64,000 bases of DNA, from positions 1-64,000 of the forward strand of contig JARKNW010000032.1 of NCBI GenBank assembly GCA_029976075.1, written 5' to 3'. The DNA comes from Pleomorphomonas sp. (lineage in GTDB: Bacteria > Pseudomonadota > Alphaproteobacteria > Rhizobiales > Pleomorphomonadaceae). The position numbers and the translations under genes are program-made. Shown one piece after another: positions 17,377 to 25,319 of the stretch; within the stretch, counting starts at the first letter, position 1; the number at the start of each line of letters is the position of its first letter. The notes under the pieces are model-generated. The model saw only the letters and a list, made by a program, of their open reading frames with translations, did not search any database and was not told where the DNA came from.

Positions 17377-18378
17377 TCAGGCAGACGCTCGTTCGATCAG
17401 TTGGAATCGAACTTCTTCCGTCGTTCCGTGCGGTGGTCTTTGGCCGCTCAGCCGCTGGAGAAGCGCCTCGGCCGCCAGTTCGCCCATCCGCGCCTGGAAC
17501 TGGCTGACGGTCGTCAGGGGCGGTGCCACAAGACTTGCCGGCGAAATGTCGTCGAAGCCAACCACCGCCACGTCTTCCGGGATCCTGAGATTTCTGCCGC
17601 GCAAGGCGCGCATGACCCCGATCGCCATCAGGTCGTTCGCCGCAAAGATCGCGGTCGGCCCATAGCCGCTATCGAGAATCGACTGCGCGGCGGTAAAGCC
17701 GGCTTCTTCGCTGAAGGCGTCGGTGATGGTCACCGACGTTTCGGCCGAGGCCGCTTCCATTGCCTCGCAGTAGCCTTCTACCCGCACGCGTTGCGGTCCG
17801 CCCGTACCGGCCAACATGGCGATGCGGCGGTGGCCTCGGCCGAGCAGATAGGTGACGACGGCATGCGCCGCTTGGTGGCTGTCGACGAAAATATCGTCGA
17901 TGGCGATATCGCCACCTTTCTTGCGCGCCGATTCAATGCGCACCACCGGAACGCCGGCTTCGACGAGCGATTGGAAATCCGTGGCTCGAAGCGTGAAGAA
18001 AACCCCGATGACACCATCGACCCGTCCTTGGTGAGCCCAATCAAGGAAATGTCGCTCTCGGGCGGGATCGCCGTCGGTGTTGACGGTGATGACGTCATAG
18101 GCCCCTTCCTGCGCGACCGCCTGAACGCCCCGGATCAGCACGGGATAAAAGGGATTTGTGATGTCGGGGACGATGCAGGCAATGGTCATCGTCCGTCGGG
18201 TCTTGAGCGCCTGCGCGAAACGATTGGGTGCATATCCAAGCGTCTTCGCCGCTTCGGTGATGCGGGCCCACGTGTCTGAAGACACTGTTGGCGCACCGGT
18301 TCCGCTCAGCACCATCGATACAGCAGCCTGCGAGACGCCCGCCAGCTTGGCGACATCCTTCTGCGTGGGACGCTTCAT
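17377..18378 (-). CDS. LacI-family transcriptional repressor of the ARH operon
   Basis: Sugar-responsive DNA-binding repressor (333 aa), upstream of and co-oriented with the SBP-permease-ARH-ATPase genes. The helix-turn-helix is QKDVAKLAGVSQAAVSMVLS, followed by the hinge GYAPNRFAQALK and an effector domain with GRGHRRIAMLAG and VGFDDISPASLVAPPLTTVSQ. The ATG at 18378 (MKRPTQKD) is preferred to two ATGs eight codons upstream, since family proteins begin just before the helix-turn-helix and GGCGG lies upstream. Tandem near-palindromic sites (18407-18427) in its own 5' region suggest autoregulation of the whole unit. Confidence 0.9.
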   Translation of the reverse strand: MKRPTQKDVAKLAGVSQAAVSMVLSGTGAPTVSSDTWARITEAAKTLGYAPNRFAQALKTRRTMTIACIVPDITNPFYPVLIRGVQAVAQEGAYDVITVNTDGDPARERHFLDWAHQGRVDGVIGVFFTLRATDFQSLVEAGVPVVRIESARKKGGDIAIDDIFVDSHQAAHAVVTYLLGRGHRRIAMLAGTGGPQRVRVEGYCEAMEAASAETSVTITDAFSEEAGFTAAQSILDSGYGPTAIFAANDLMAIGVMRALRGRNLRIPEDVAVVGFDDISPASLVAPPLTTVSQFQARMGELAAEALLQRLSGQRPPHGTTEEVRFQLIERASA

Positions 18379-18406
18379 GGGTTGGTTTCCGCCCGTCATC
18401 ATTATT

Positions 18407-18427
18407 ATACGTATTAGTGATACGAAT
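18407..18427. promoter_or_regulatory. Tandem ATACG(T/A)AT sites, probable LacI operator and promoter
   Basis: Perfect 8-bp palindrome ATACGTAT (18407-18414), then a close copy, ATACGAAT (18420-18427), 13 bp on. Both lie inside an AT-rich block flanked by ATTATT and AATAAT arms (18401-18430). It sits 29 bases upstream of the lacI ATG, where the promoter should be. Binding by the adjacent LacI is inferred. The rest of 18379-18741 holds no gene I can support. Confidence 0.45.
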
Positions 18428-18663
18428 AATCTCGACCTAACTAGTCGTCAAGTCTTCGTTCGACGGATTCGAGTGGATGGCTTCGGCTGGGGACAGGCTG
18501 GCGTCGCCGCGAGATATCCACACGTTGGAAAATGCCGTTCGGCTGATGCAGGAGTTGCGAACGAAATGCTCCAATCTCGCCCTGACAACTCCTCGTGTCG
18601 GACACCAGATAAGAGGGTTCGGTTACTTGACGCTGGACGCGCAGATATGAGGTCTTCTCGGCC

Positions 18664-18688
18664 GGAACGATCTCCATCTCCGAGCGTT
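18664..18688 (+). promoter_or_regulatory. EcfG-type general-stress promoter
   Basis: GGAAC (18664-18668), 16 bases, CGTT (18685-18688): an exact match to the alphaproteobacterial EcfG consensus GGAAC-N16/17-CGTT. It points at the small secreted-protein gene starting at 18742 and leaves a leader of about 45 bases. Confidence 0.65.
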
Positions 18689-18741
18689 ACAAGTTATTCC
18701 ACCGCAGGTGGCCCGACGGTCGAACAGGTAAGGGTAGTTTG

Positions 18742-19020
18742 ATGAAAATAACGGCTGTCATTGGAGCTTCGGCCCTGTCGGTTCTATTGGCGTTCTTCGC
18801 ACTTTCGCGAGCCACAGAATCGACGATGTCGACAGGCCTCGTGGCCGGGAAGAACAGTTTCACGCAAGACCAAGCGAAGACATGGCTTGAGAAAGCCGGC
18901 TACACGAATGTAGCCGGTCTCGTTTTGGGTTCGGATGGGGTTTGGCGTGCCAGTGCCCGGTTGAAGGGCATGCCGACATTAGTCCGCCTCGACTATCGAG
19001 GAGCCGTTACGAAAAGCTAA
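18742..19020 (+). CDS. Small exported PepSY-like protein
   Basis: Predicted 92-aa secreted or membrane-anchored protein. Residues 1-24 (MKITAVIGASALSVLLAFFA) form a signal or anchor. The rest (FTQDQAKTWLEKAGYTNVAGL, then VWRASARLKGMPTLVRLDYRG) has the alpha-beta pattern of a single PepSY-like domain, in which a helix with xAxxxLExxGY precedes strands ending VxLDYxG. The ATG at 18742 has AGGTAAGGG upstream. An EcfG-type promoter at 18664-18688 suggests induction by general stress. The function of such single-domain proteins is not established; inhibition of periplasmic proteases is one idea for the family. Confidence 0.75.
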   Translation: MKITAVIGASALSVLLAFFALSRATESTMSTGLVAGKNSFTQDQAKTWLEKAGYTNVAGLVLGSDGVWRASARLKGMPTLVRLDYRGAVTKS

Positions 19021-19061
19021 CAAAGCAGACCTTAGGGCAAAGGCCGGAATATCTTGGCCGG

Positions 19062-19355
19062 TCAGTTGTTGGCCGGGGGTGTCGAAGGCTCTTCGTTGCG
19101 TTCCGGATGATGAGGAATCTGCTGCTCGTCCTGATCGGTAAGGGTTGGAAACTCTCCGCCATTTTCAAGCGCCTCGATAGGCTCGGCGCTCGTACCCGTC
19201 TCGACGGGGAGGTAGGTGCTTTCCTGGTTTTCCTCCACTGCCAGGCTTTCGCGCGCGGTGTACCAGTGTTGTTCAGCGCGGCCGTCTGGTCGCCCTTCCT
19301 CTTCCCATAGCTGATAGGCACGGGCCCTGATCTTGTCGTCGCGATTGGCTTCCAT
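19062..19355 (-). CDS. DUF2934 small stress-type protein
   Basis: 97-aa soluble, acidic protein. The N-terminal segment DDKIRARAYQLWEEEGRPDG, followed by RAEQHWYTARESL, is the DUF2934 hallmark common in rhizobia. The C-terminal half is a low-complexity acidic tail rich in E, P and T with no predicted fold. The function of DUF2934 is unknown. The ATG is preceded by AAGGAAACGACA. An EcfG-type promoter lies just upstream (19384-19409) and would give a leader of roughly 20 bases, matching the stress-linked expression often suggested for these proteins. Confidence 0.85.
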   Translation of the reverse strand: MEANRDDKIRARAYQLWEEEGRPDGRAEQHWYTARESLAVEENQESTYLPVETGTSAEPIEALENGGEFPTLTDQDEQQIPHHPERNEEPSTPPANN

Positions 19356-19664
19356 TGTCGTTTCCTTTTCAGTCTCTCAGTTGAACGCAAGGAACAACCG
19401 GGTGGTTCCGGACTGTTTCGCAATGGAGGATGTGGCTGCCGTGTTGATAAGCGCCGCATGACGGGCAGAAGGCCGGGGTGGATGGTTTGGAAATCGGCGC
19501 CAATGCATGGCGTCTGCCAAGTTTCGAGTGGTCGGGTTGCTTGAGGCGCCCTGCCATGCTCCTTGCTTGGCGAATGGACTGAAGCCTAAAGGCTCCAATC
19601 GATCCTTGAATCTGATCCGGGCCAAAGAGGGGCTATGCAAGAAGGGGCGAACGAGGGGCTGCCG
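19356..19664. other. Intergenic region, mostly empty
   Basis: Apart from the EcfG-like promoter near its left end, I see no convincing gene. One short minus-strand frame (19369-19557) contains a CPSCG pair and later His/Cys residues that might form a zinc site. Its AGGAG lies only one base from the ATG, and the frame overlaps the promoter of the DUF2934 gene, so I do not call it. Confidence 0.4.
19384..19409 (-). promoter_or_regulatory. EcfG-type general-stress promoter
   Basis: On the minus strand GGAAC (19409-19405), 17 bases, CGTT (19387-19384): an exact match to GGAAC-N16/17-CGTT, directly upstream of the DUF2934 gene. The predicted transcript start would be about 10 bases further on. 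Confidence 0.7.
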
Positions 19665-20684
19665 TCAGGCTTTGACGGGCGGTCTCGTGCTGTCGCGGAA
19701 GATCAGGTCAACCGGCCAGACTTCCTGACAACTGGCCGGATCCTTGCCCCCAATCAGGTCTGCCGCGATTTCGGCGATGCGCTCGCCCGCCCGATGGATC
19801 GACGAGAACGTCGTGGTAAGTGGCGGATTATGAGCTTCCGGTCGGATCGAGGTGATGCCGTCGTCATGGGCGATCACCGAGATGTCGGACCCGATCGTCA
19901 GTCCGCGGTCGCGGATGGCTCGGCAGGCCCCTACCGCCGAAAAGATGCTGGAGCAGATCACCGCAGTTGGCGGGCTTGCGCTTTCCAGCATGCCGGCGGT
20001 CAACCGATATCCGGCCTCGTCGGTCATGATGTCGGATCCGTTAAGCGAATCCGGAGCCTCAAGCCCGGCGCGGAGGAGGGCAGAGCGCCACCCGATCTCC
20101 CGGTCGACGGCAAACGCCTGCCGCGCGTCACCATTGACCAGGCCGATGCGGCGGTGGCCGAGGCCGATCAAGAGCTCGGCTGCCTGTCGAAAAGCACCTT
20201 GGTTGTCTATATCGAGGAAGGCGTGCGGGTGTGGCGACCTCGTTCGACCGTGTACGACGCAGGGTATTCCGAGCCGCTCTAGCAGCGGCACGCGCGGGTC
20301 TTCCATGAGCGGGCTCGATAGAATGACTGCGTCCACCGACCCTCGCTGGGCGAGGCGCCGGTAGCTTGCCTCCGCAGTATCCAGGCTGGCGCTGACCAGG
20401 ATATCCATCTGCCGTCGGGCGGCGCTGTTGGTCAGGCCGGAGAGGAAGTCGGTGAACAACGGGTCGAGCAGCGGATCCTTGTCGGACGGGAAGACAATGC
20501 CGATCGCGCCCGATTGGCCGGTTGCCAAACGATGGGCGCTGGCGTTTGGCGAGTAATCGAACCGTTGTGCGGCTGCCAGCACCCGCTCCCGCGTGTCCGG
20601 GCTGACGTCCTGATAGCCGTTCAGCGCGCGACTGACCGTGCTCTGGGAAAGCCCGAGGTGACGTGCCAGTTCCTTGAGGTTCAT
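19665..20684 (-). CDS. LacI-family repressor of the GH65 phosphorylase genes (AglR-like)
   Basis: Repressor (339 aa) divergent from the amidase-fold and GH65 genes. The helix-turn-helix LKELARHLGLSQSTVSRALN is canonical. The hinge FDYSPNASAHRLATGQSG is followed by an effector domain with GLGHRRIGLVNGD and HNPPLTTTFSSIHRAGE, resembling regulators of alpha-glucoside utilisation. No clear ribosome site precedes the ATG (GGCTCCCTC), so translation may be weak or nearly leaderless. The shared 296-base region carries CAAAAGCGCTTTTG-type palindromes that match the AAAGCGCTTT operators common for this subgroup. Confidence 0.9.
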   Translation of the reverse strand: MNLKELARHLGLSQSTVSRALNGYQDVSPDTRERVLAAAQRFDYSPNASAHRLATGQSGAIGIVFPSDKDPLLDPLFTDFLSGLTNSAARRQMDILVSASLDTAEASYRRLAQRGSVDAVILSSPLMEDPRVPLLERLGIPCVVHGRTRSPHPHAFLDIDNQGAFRQAAELLIGLGHRRIGLVNGDARQAFAVDREIGWRSALLRAGLEAPDSLNGSDIMTDEAGYRLTAGMLESASPPTAVICSSIFSAVGACRAIRDRGLTIGSDISVIAHDDGITSIRPEAHNPPLTTTFSSIHRAGERIAEIAADLIGGKDPASCQEVWPVDLIFRDSTRPPVKA

Positions 20685-20762
20685 GAGGGAGCCGATGGCA
20701 TCGAAAACAAGGCGCCTGTATAGCGCCGTGCTTTTCGTTTGTACAGCTTGCCACCAGCGACA

Positions 20763-20772
20763 AAAGCGCTTT
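20763..20772. promoter_or_regulatory. LacI-type operator (lacI side)
   Basis: Perfect 10-bp palindrome AAAGCGCTTT, within CAAAAGCGCTTTCA, about 80 bases upstream of the lacI ATG. It shares its core with the second site at 20923-20936 and probably mediates autoregulation. Confidence 0.65.
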
Positions 20773-20890
20773 CAAGGTCGGAGAGTTATTCACAAAAGGG
20801 AATGGCCAGTGCGGAGTTTTTCAAAGCTGGCGAAATATCAATTTGGTTCTCTATCTACGGGAGCAAGGTGGCTGCCGCCAGATAAAAGCA

Positions 20891-20919
20891 TTGACAGAGA
20901 ACAGATGCCGATGTTACGT
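20891..20919 (+). promoter_or_regulatory. Candidate sigma-70 promoter of the amidase-fold/GH65 operon
   Basis: TTGACA (20891-20896) matches the -35 consensus exactly. With a 17-base spacer the -10 would be TTACGT (20914-20919), which is weak. The start point would fall inside the operator at 20923-20936, a classic repressing position. Confidence 0.45.
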
Positions 20920-20922
20920 GAG

Positions 20923-20936
20923 CAAAAGCGCTTTTG
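20923..20936. promoter_or_regulatory. LacI-type operator (GH65 operon side)
   Basis: Perfect 14-bp palindrome CAAAAGCGCTTTTG with a central CG, just downstream of the candidate promoter and 45 bases before the first gene's ATG. It is expected to be bound by the divergent LacI protein. Confidence 0.75.
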
Positions 20937-20980
20937 GAAGGGTCCGGTTGGCAATCGGGCAGTATAGAGGAGGAGTGCCG

Positions 20981-22141
20981 ATGAGCGCCCCCTTGTTGAC
21001 GCTGGATGGCCTTCGCACGCGTTTTGCGCTGTGCCCGTCAAGCGTTCTTGATATCGCTGACGATATCGCCGTCCGTTTTGCCGCGTCGGGCTGCGCCTCG
21101 GCCGCCGCAGACTTGAGCGAAGCGGCGCGCGATCTTCTCGCCCGTTATCCGGATCCGTCCGCCCTGCCACTTTGGGGCATCCCGTTCATGGTCGCTGCGA
21201 ACATCGATGTGGCTGGCCTTGCCACCTCAATGGGCGTGACGGCATTGGATTTCCTGCCGGATTTCGACGCCGACGTTGTCGAGCGGCTGCGGACGGCTGG
21301 TGCCCTTGTGGTCGGCAAAGTGCCGGGCGATCTGCTTGGTCTCGATGTGCCGGCCGCCGGGGCCGCCGCTTCGGTCGCTGCCGGCTTTGCAGCGTTCGCC
21401 ATAGCGAACGATCGGGGCTGTGCCGCGGCAGCCGCTTCCTTCGATGTTGTCGCCGTCCAGCCGACGCACGGGCTTATCTCGGCCGATGGTTCGTTTGCCA
21501 CTGCGCCGGAGTTGGACGGCATCGTCATCTTTTCGGCCGACCTCGACAGCGGCACGATGGTTCGTTGTGCCATCGAAGAGGTCGTCGCGATCGGTGGACA
21601 CTCGACGATGCCGTTGGCACGTCTCGGTATTCTGGGCGGTGGCAGTCCGGAGGCGACATGTGACATCGCGCGCCGGCTCGGCTTGGTTGCCATTACTGTC
21701 GATCCCGTTCCGTTTACCGAGCTTGCCGCCCTGATGGACGATGATGTCTGGTTTGCCACTCGGCTCGACGACATAGCGGTTATCTTCTCCGAATTGCCCG
21801 AGCTGTTTCCGCCGCATCTTCGCGGGCGTCTGGCCAAGGCGTTCGATTGTCCGATCCACACCCAGACTCATGCCCAGCGCTGCCTCTTGAACCTGCGCCG
21901 TCAGATTGAGGCGGCCTTCTCGGACTTCGATCTGCTTTTCCTGTCGCCCGAAATCAGTTGCTCGGGCTTCGTCAACGTCTGCGGGCTGGCCGCCGTCACA
22001 CTTCCGGGTGGCGGAACATTGATCGCGCCCGGTGGTCATGATGACAGGTTGGCCGCTGCCGCGGCAGCACTCGTGGGGGCGGGGTATCGGGTGTCCACTT
22101 CGCCGATTGACATCCCGAAACCGTGGCCGTTGGCTCGATAA
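20981..22141 (+). CDS. Amidase-signature-fold protein lacking the catalytic triad
   Basis: 386-aa cytoplasmic protein with the overall layout of the amidase signature family (GatA, AtzF). The expected landmarks are visible but altered. The Lys of the usual VKDN is Ala in LWGIPFMVAANIDVAGL (residue 72). The Gly/Ser-rich loop with the cis-Ser reads VPAAGAAASVAAG (123-135). The nucleophile segment, normally TDTGGS, reads NDRGCAAAAA (143-152). The segment VVERLRTAGALVVGK and the QPTHGLIS motif remain normal. It therefore cannot use the Ser-Ser-Lys mechanism and may be a binding or regulatory protein. Start ATG 20981 has GAGGAGGAG upstream. It is co-transcribed with the GH65 fusion 85 bases downstream under the same LacI operators. 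Confidence 0.8.
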   Translation: MSAPLLTLDGLRTRFALCPSSVLDIADDIAVRFAASGCASAAADLSEAARDLLARYPDPSALPLWGIPFMVAANIDVAGLATSMGVTALDFLPDFDADVVERLRTAGALVVGKVPGDLLGLDVPAAGAAASVAAGFAAFAIANDRGCAAAAASFDVVAVQPTHGLISADGSFATAPELDGIVIFSADLDSGTMVRCAIEEVVAIGGHSTMPLARLGILGGGSPEATCDIARRLGLVAITVDPVPFTELAALMDDDVWFATRLDDIAVIFSELPELFPPHLRGRLAKAFDCPIHTQTHAQRCLLNLRRQIEAAFSDFDLLFLSPEISCSGFVNVCGLAAVTLPGGGTLIAPGGHDDRLAAAAAALVGAGYRVSTSPIDIPKPWPLAR

Positions 22142-22226
22142 TGGGACCCCAAACAGGGTCTGCCGCCGGCAACCGGGCTCCGAAGGGCTGCTGGAGCCGA
22201 TACTCGACCGTTCCAAGGAGACTGAA

Positions 22227-25226
22227 GTGCCCGCGAACTCCGCCCCAATCCTCTCATCGCTGCCTAAAGATCCTTGGCGTCTAGTGGAAACCCGCTGGGA
22301 TGCAGAAGCCAACCTATTGCGAGAAACGCTGTTCGCTCTGGGCAATGGCCATATTGGCACTCGCGGCAGCCATGATGAGGTCTGGCTCGGTGAGGCCGAT
22401 GCCAGCATGGAGGGAACCTACGTCAACGGATTCTACGATACCGAGGCAATCCGTTATCCTGAAAACGCCTATGGTTTCGCTCGGACCAACGAGTTCATGC
22501 TCAACCTGCCGAATGCCAAAGGTATCGAGGTGACCATCGGTGGCGAGCCCTTCAATCTCGCGCTGGGCACCGTCCTTGCCTACGAACGCAGCCTCGACTT
22601 TCGCGAGGGGGTACTGGTCCGTAGCGTAGAGTGGAAGTCGCCGGCTGGCCGGCGGGTACGCATTCTTTCGAGGCGCCTTGTCAGTCTTTCCCGAAGCGAG
22701 ATTCTCGCGCAGTCGCTGTCGGTGACGCCGCTCGATGCCGAGGCCACGATCGAGTTTACTACGACGCTCAACAGCGCGGTGCGCGGAGCGGAAGAGAGTT
22801 TCGATCCCCGTCTGGGATCCGGTGCCTCGGCCCGCGCCCTCTCGACTGCCGAAACATCTGTCGTTCCTGGCCGCTCCGTCCTGGTGTCGCGCACCCGCAA
22901 CAGTGGTCTGACACTGAGAATCGAAACGGCTGCCGGCCTCACGACCGGTGGCGCGTCCGAGAACTCGGCGTCGGAAGAAGATGGCGCACTCGTTCAACGC
23001 TTCCGTATCGCTGCCAAGGTTGGCGAAGCCGTCACGCTCGAAAAGATGACGGCTATCGTCACCAGCCGCGACGCTCCGGCATCCGAGCTTTCGGCGAAGA
23101 GCGAGCAAGCCCTGAAGGGCGCATGCGCCATCGGTTTTCAAGGACTGGTCGCCGAGCAGCGCGAGCGCCTCGCGGCCTTCTGGCAGAAGGCTGACATCGA
23201 GATTGAGGGGGATGATGCCCTATCGCAAGGGCTTCATTTCAATCTCTATCATTTGTTCCAGTCGATCGGACGCGACGGCCGCACCAACATCGCCGCCAAG
23301 GGGCTGACCGGGGAGGGCTATGAGGGACATTCCTTCTGGGATACCGAAATCTATGTCCTGCCGGTCTTTCTGCGCACACTGCCGGAGTTGGCGCGCGCCG
23401 TGCTTTGTCACCGTATCGGCTACCTCGACAAGGCACGGGCCCGCGCTCGCGATCTGGGGCATGTCCGCGGGGCGCTCTATCCATGGCGAACGATCACGGG
23501 AGAGGAATGCTCGGCCTACTTCCCGGCCGGCACGGCGCAGTACCACATCAACGCCGACATTGCCTTCGCCATCAAGCAGTATGTCGAAGCCACCGGCGAT
23601 GACACGTTGCTCACGGACGGTGCGGCCGAGTTGGTATTCGAAACGGCACGTGTCTGGTCCGATCTCGCCCATCTTGTTGGCGGCAACTATCACATCGACG
23701 AGGTAACGGGACCTGACGAGTATACCGCGCTCGTCAACAACAACTTCTACACCAATGTCATGGCCAAGACCCATCTCGCCTTTGCCTCGGAAGTGGCCGG
23801 CTGGATGGCGCGCGAAAAGCCGGAGGTCTTTGCCAAACTCTCGGAAAGACTCGACCTCTCTGCCGACGAAGTCGAGCATTGGACGGACGTCTCGGATCGT
23901 CTCCGGCTTCCCTATGACGAAAAGCAAGGCATCCATGCCCAGGATGACGCTTTCCTCGCCCGCAAGGTCTGGGATTTCGCGGGTACTCCGGCCGAGAACT
24001 ATCCGCTGCTCCTCAATTACCATCCGTTGGTGATCTACCGTCATCAGGTCTGCAAGCAGGCCGATGTGGTACTCGCCCTGTTCCTGCGCGGCGATCTGTT
24101 CTCCAAGGCTGTGAAGCGGCGCGACTTCGACTATTACGAAGCCATCACCACCCACGATTCCTCCTTGTCCACGTGCATCCACTCGATCATCGCGTCCGAG
24201 GTCGGACTGCACGAGCGGGCTTACGAGTTCTTCATGGACACTGCCCGCATGGATATCGATAACACCCATGGCAATACTTTCCATGGTGTGCATACGGCTG
24301 CGATGGGCGGCACCTGGATGAGCCTCGTGCATGGCTTCGCCGGCCTCAGGGCGTTCAAGGGGGCGCTGCACTTCGCCCCCTCGCTGCCGAAGAACTGGAC
24401 AAGCTATCGCTTCCGCCTGGTCGATCACGGTCGGACGCTGGAAGTCGTCGTATCGGCGGCCGGTGTCGAGTTCCGCCTCGTCGAAGGCGAGGCCATTCGT
24501 CTCTTCCACCGTGGCGAGCCGGTCGATCTCTCTGCTGCCGCTCCCACATGCTTGGTGTCGTTGCCGCGCCCCTTCGAACGCAAGTCGTTCAAAGCCGTCG
24601 TGTTCGACCTTGATGGCGTCATCACCGACACCGCACGTTTCCATCATCTGGCTTGGAAGCGGTTGGCCGATACGCTCAATATCGGCTTCGATGAAGAACT
24701 GGCCGAGAGCTTGAAGGGCATCGACCGCCGCATGTCGTTGCAGATGATCCTCGACAAGGGAGGCGTCGTGCTGGAGCCGACCGAGTTCGACCGTCTCGCC
24801 GATATGAAGAACGTCTGGTACAAGGAGTTGATTGGCACCATGACGCGGGACGATCTTCTCCCAGGGGCACTTGAGACGCTCGAGGCCGTACGCTCCGCCG
24901 GTCTCAAGGTTGGTCTCGCGTCGGTCAGCCAGAACGCACCTGCCATTCTCGATCGGCTCGGCATCGCGCATCTGTTCGATGCGGTGGTCGATGCGCGCCT
25001 TCTCAAGCGTGGCAAGCCCGATCCCGAGATTTTCGTGAAGGCGGCGTCTCAGCTCGGCCTTGCACCTGCGGACTGCTTGGGCGTCGAGGATGCCGTGGCA
25101 GGGGTTGCTTCGATCAAGGGGGCTGGGATGAGCGCACTCGGGGTTGGCAGATCATCGGTCTTGACCGAAGCCGATGCCATCATTCCCGGCCTCGATGGCT
25201 TCGTGCTCGCCGATTATCTTGCGTGA
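22227..25226 (+). CDS. GH65 disaccharide phosphorylase fused to beta-phosphoglucomutase
   Basis: Bifunctional cytoplasmic enzyme (999 aa). Residues 1 to about 770 form a GH65 phosphorylase (maltose/trehalose/kojibiose/nigerose type) that splits an alpha-glucosyl disaccharide with phosphate to give beta-glucose 1-phosphate. The catalytic acid is expected to be Glu498 in EVTGPDEYTALVNNN. Residues about 785-999 form a HAD phosphatase-fold beta-phosphoglucomutase with KAVVFDLDGVITDT (Asp794 nucleophile, Asp796) and GVEDAVAGV, converting that product to glucose 6-phosphate. The start is GTG 22227 with AAGGAG six bases upstream; the frame is open further up but overlaps the amidase-fold gene. No transporter lies in this operon, so the disaccharide must come from elsewhere. 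Confidence 0.9.
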   Translation: MPANSAPILSSLPKDPWRLVETRWDAEANLLRETLFALGNGHIGTRGSHDEVWLGEADASMEGTYVNGFYDTEAIRYPENAYGFARTNEFMLNLPNAKGIEVTIGGEPFNLALGTVLAYERSLDFREGVLVRSVEWKSPAGRRVRILSRRLVSLSRSEILAQSLSVTPLDAEATIEFTTTLNSAVRGAEESFDPRLGSGASARALSTAETSVVPGRSVLVSRTRNSGLTLRIETAAGLTTGGASENSASEEDGALVQRFRIAAKVGEAVTLEKMTAIVTSRDAPASELSAKSEQALKGACAIGFQGLVAEQRERLAAFWQKADIEIEGDDALSQGLHFNLYHLFQSIGRDGRTNIAAKGLTGEGYEGHSFWDTEIYVLPVFLRTLPELARAVLCHRIGYLDKARARARDLGHVRGALYPWRTITGEECSAYFPAGTAQYHINADIAFAIKQYVEATGDDTLLTDGAAELVFETARVWSDLAHLVGGNYHIDEVTGPDEYTALVNNNFYTNVMAKTHLAFASEVAGWMAREKPEVFAKLSERLDLSADEVEHWTDVSDRLRLPYDEKQGIHAQDDAFLARKVWDFAGTPAENYPLLLNYHPLVIYRHQVCKQADVVLALFLRGDLFSKAVKRRDFDYYEAITTHDSSLSTCIHSIIASEVGLHERAYEFFMDTARMDIDNTHGNTFHGVHTAAMGGTWMSLVHGFAGLRAFKGALHFAPSLPKNWTSYRFRLVDHGRTLEVVVSAAGVEFRLVEGEAIRLFHRGEPVDLSAAAPTCLVSLPRPFERKSFKAVVFDLDGVITDTARFHHLAWKRLADTLNIGFDEELAESLKGIDRRMSLQMILDKGGVVLEPTEFDRLADMKNVWYKELIGTMTRDDLLPGALETLEAVRSAGLKVGLASVSQNAPAILDRLGIAHLFDAVVDARLLKRGKPDPEIFVKAASQLGLAPADCLGVEDAVAGVASIKGAGMSALGVGRSSVLTEADAIIPGLDGFVLADYLA

Positions 25227-25319
25227 TCGAGTGAGCGAACTGGCGGTCACAACAAGGCCGCCGGTTCCCCGCCCCACAAAGCGGGAAGGAATGGCACGGC
25301 CAGGGATGGCAGCTTCAGT

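Noticed and set aside
19369-19557. Minus-strand 62-codon frame with a CPSCG pair
   Set aside because: The putative zinc motif is incomplete, the ribosome site is only one base from the ATG, and the frame covers the EcfG-like promoter of the DUF2934 gene.
23220-24971. Long minus-strand open frame of 583 codons
   Set aside because: It lies entirely opposite the GH65-phosphoglucomutase gene, has no recognisable domain and reflects the high GC content at third codon positions.
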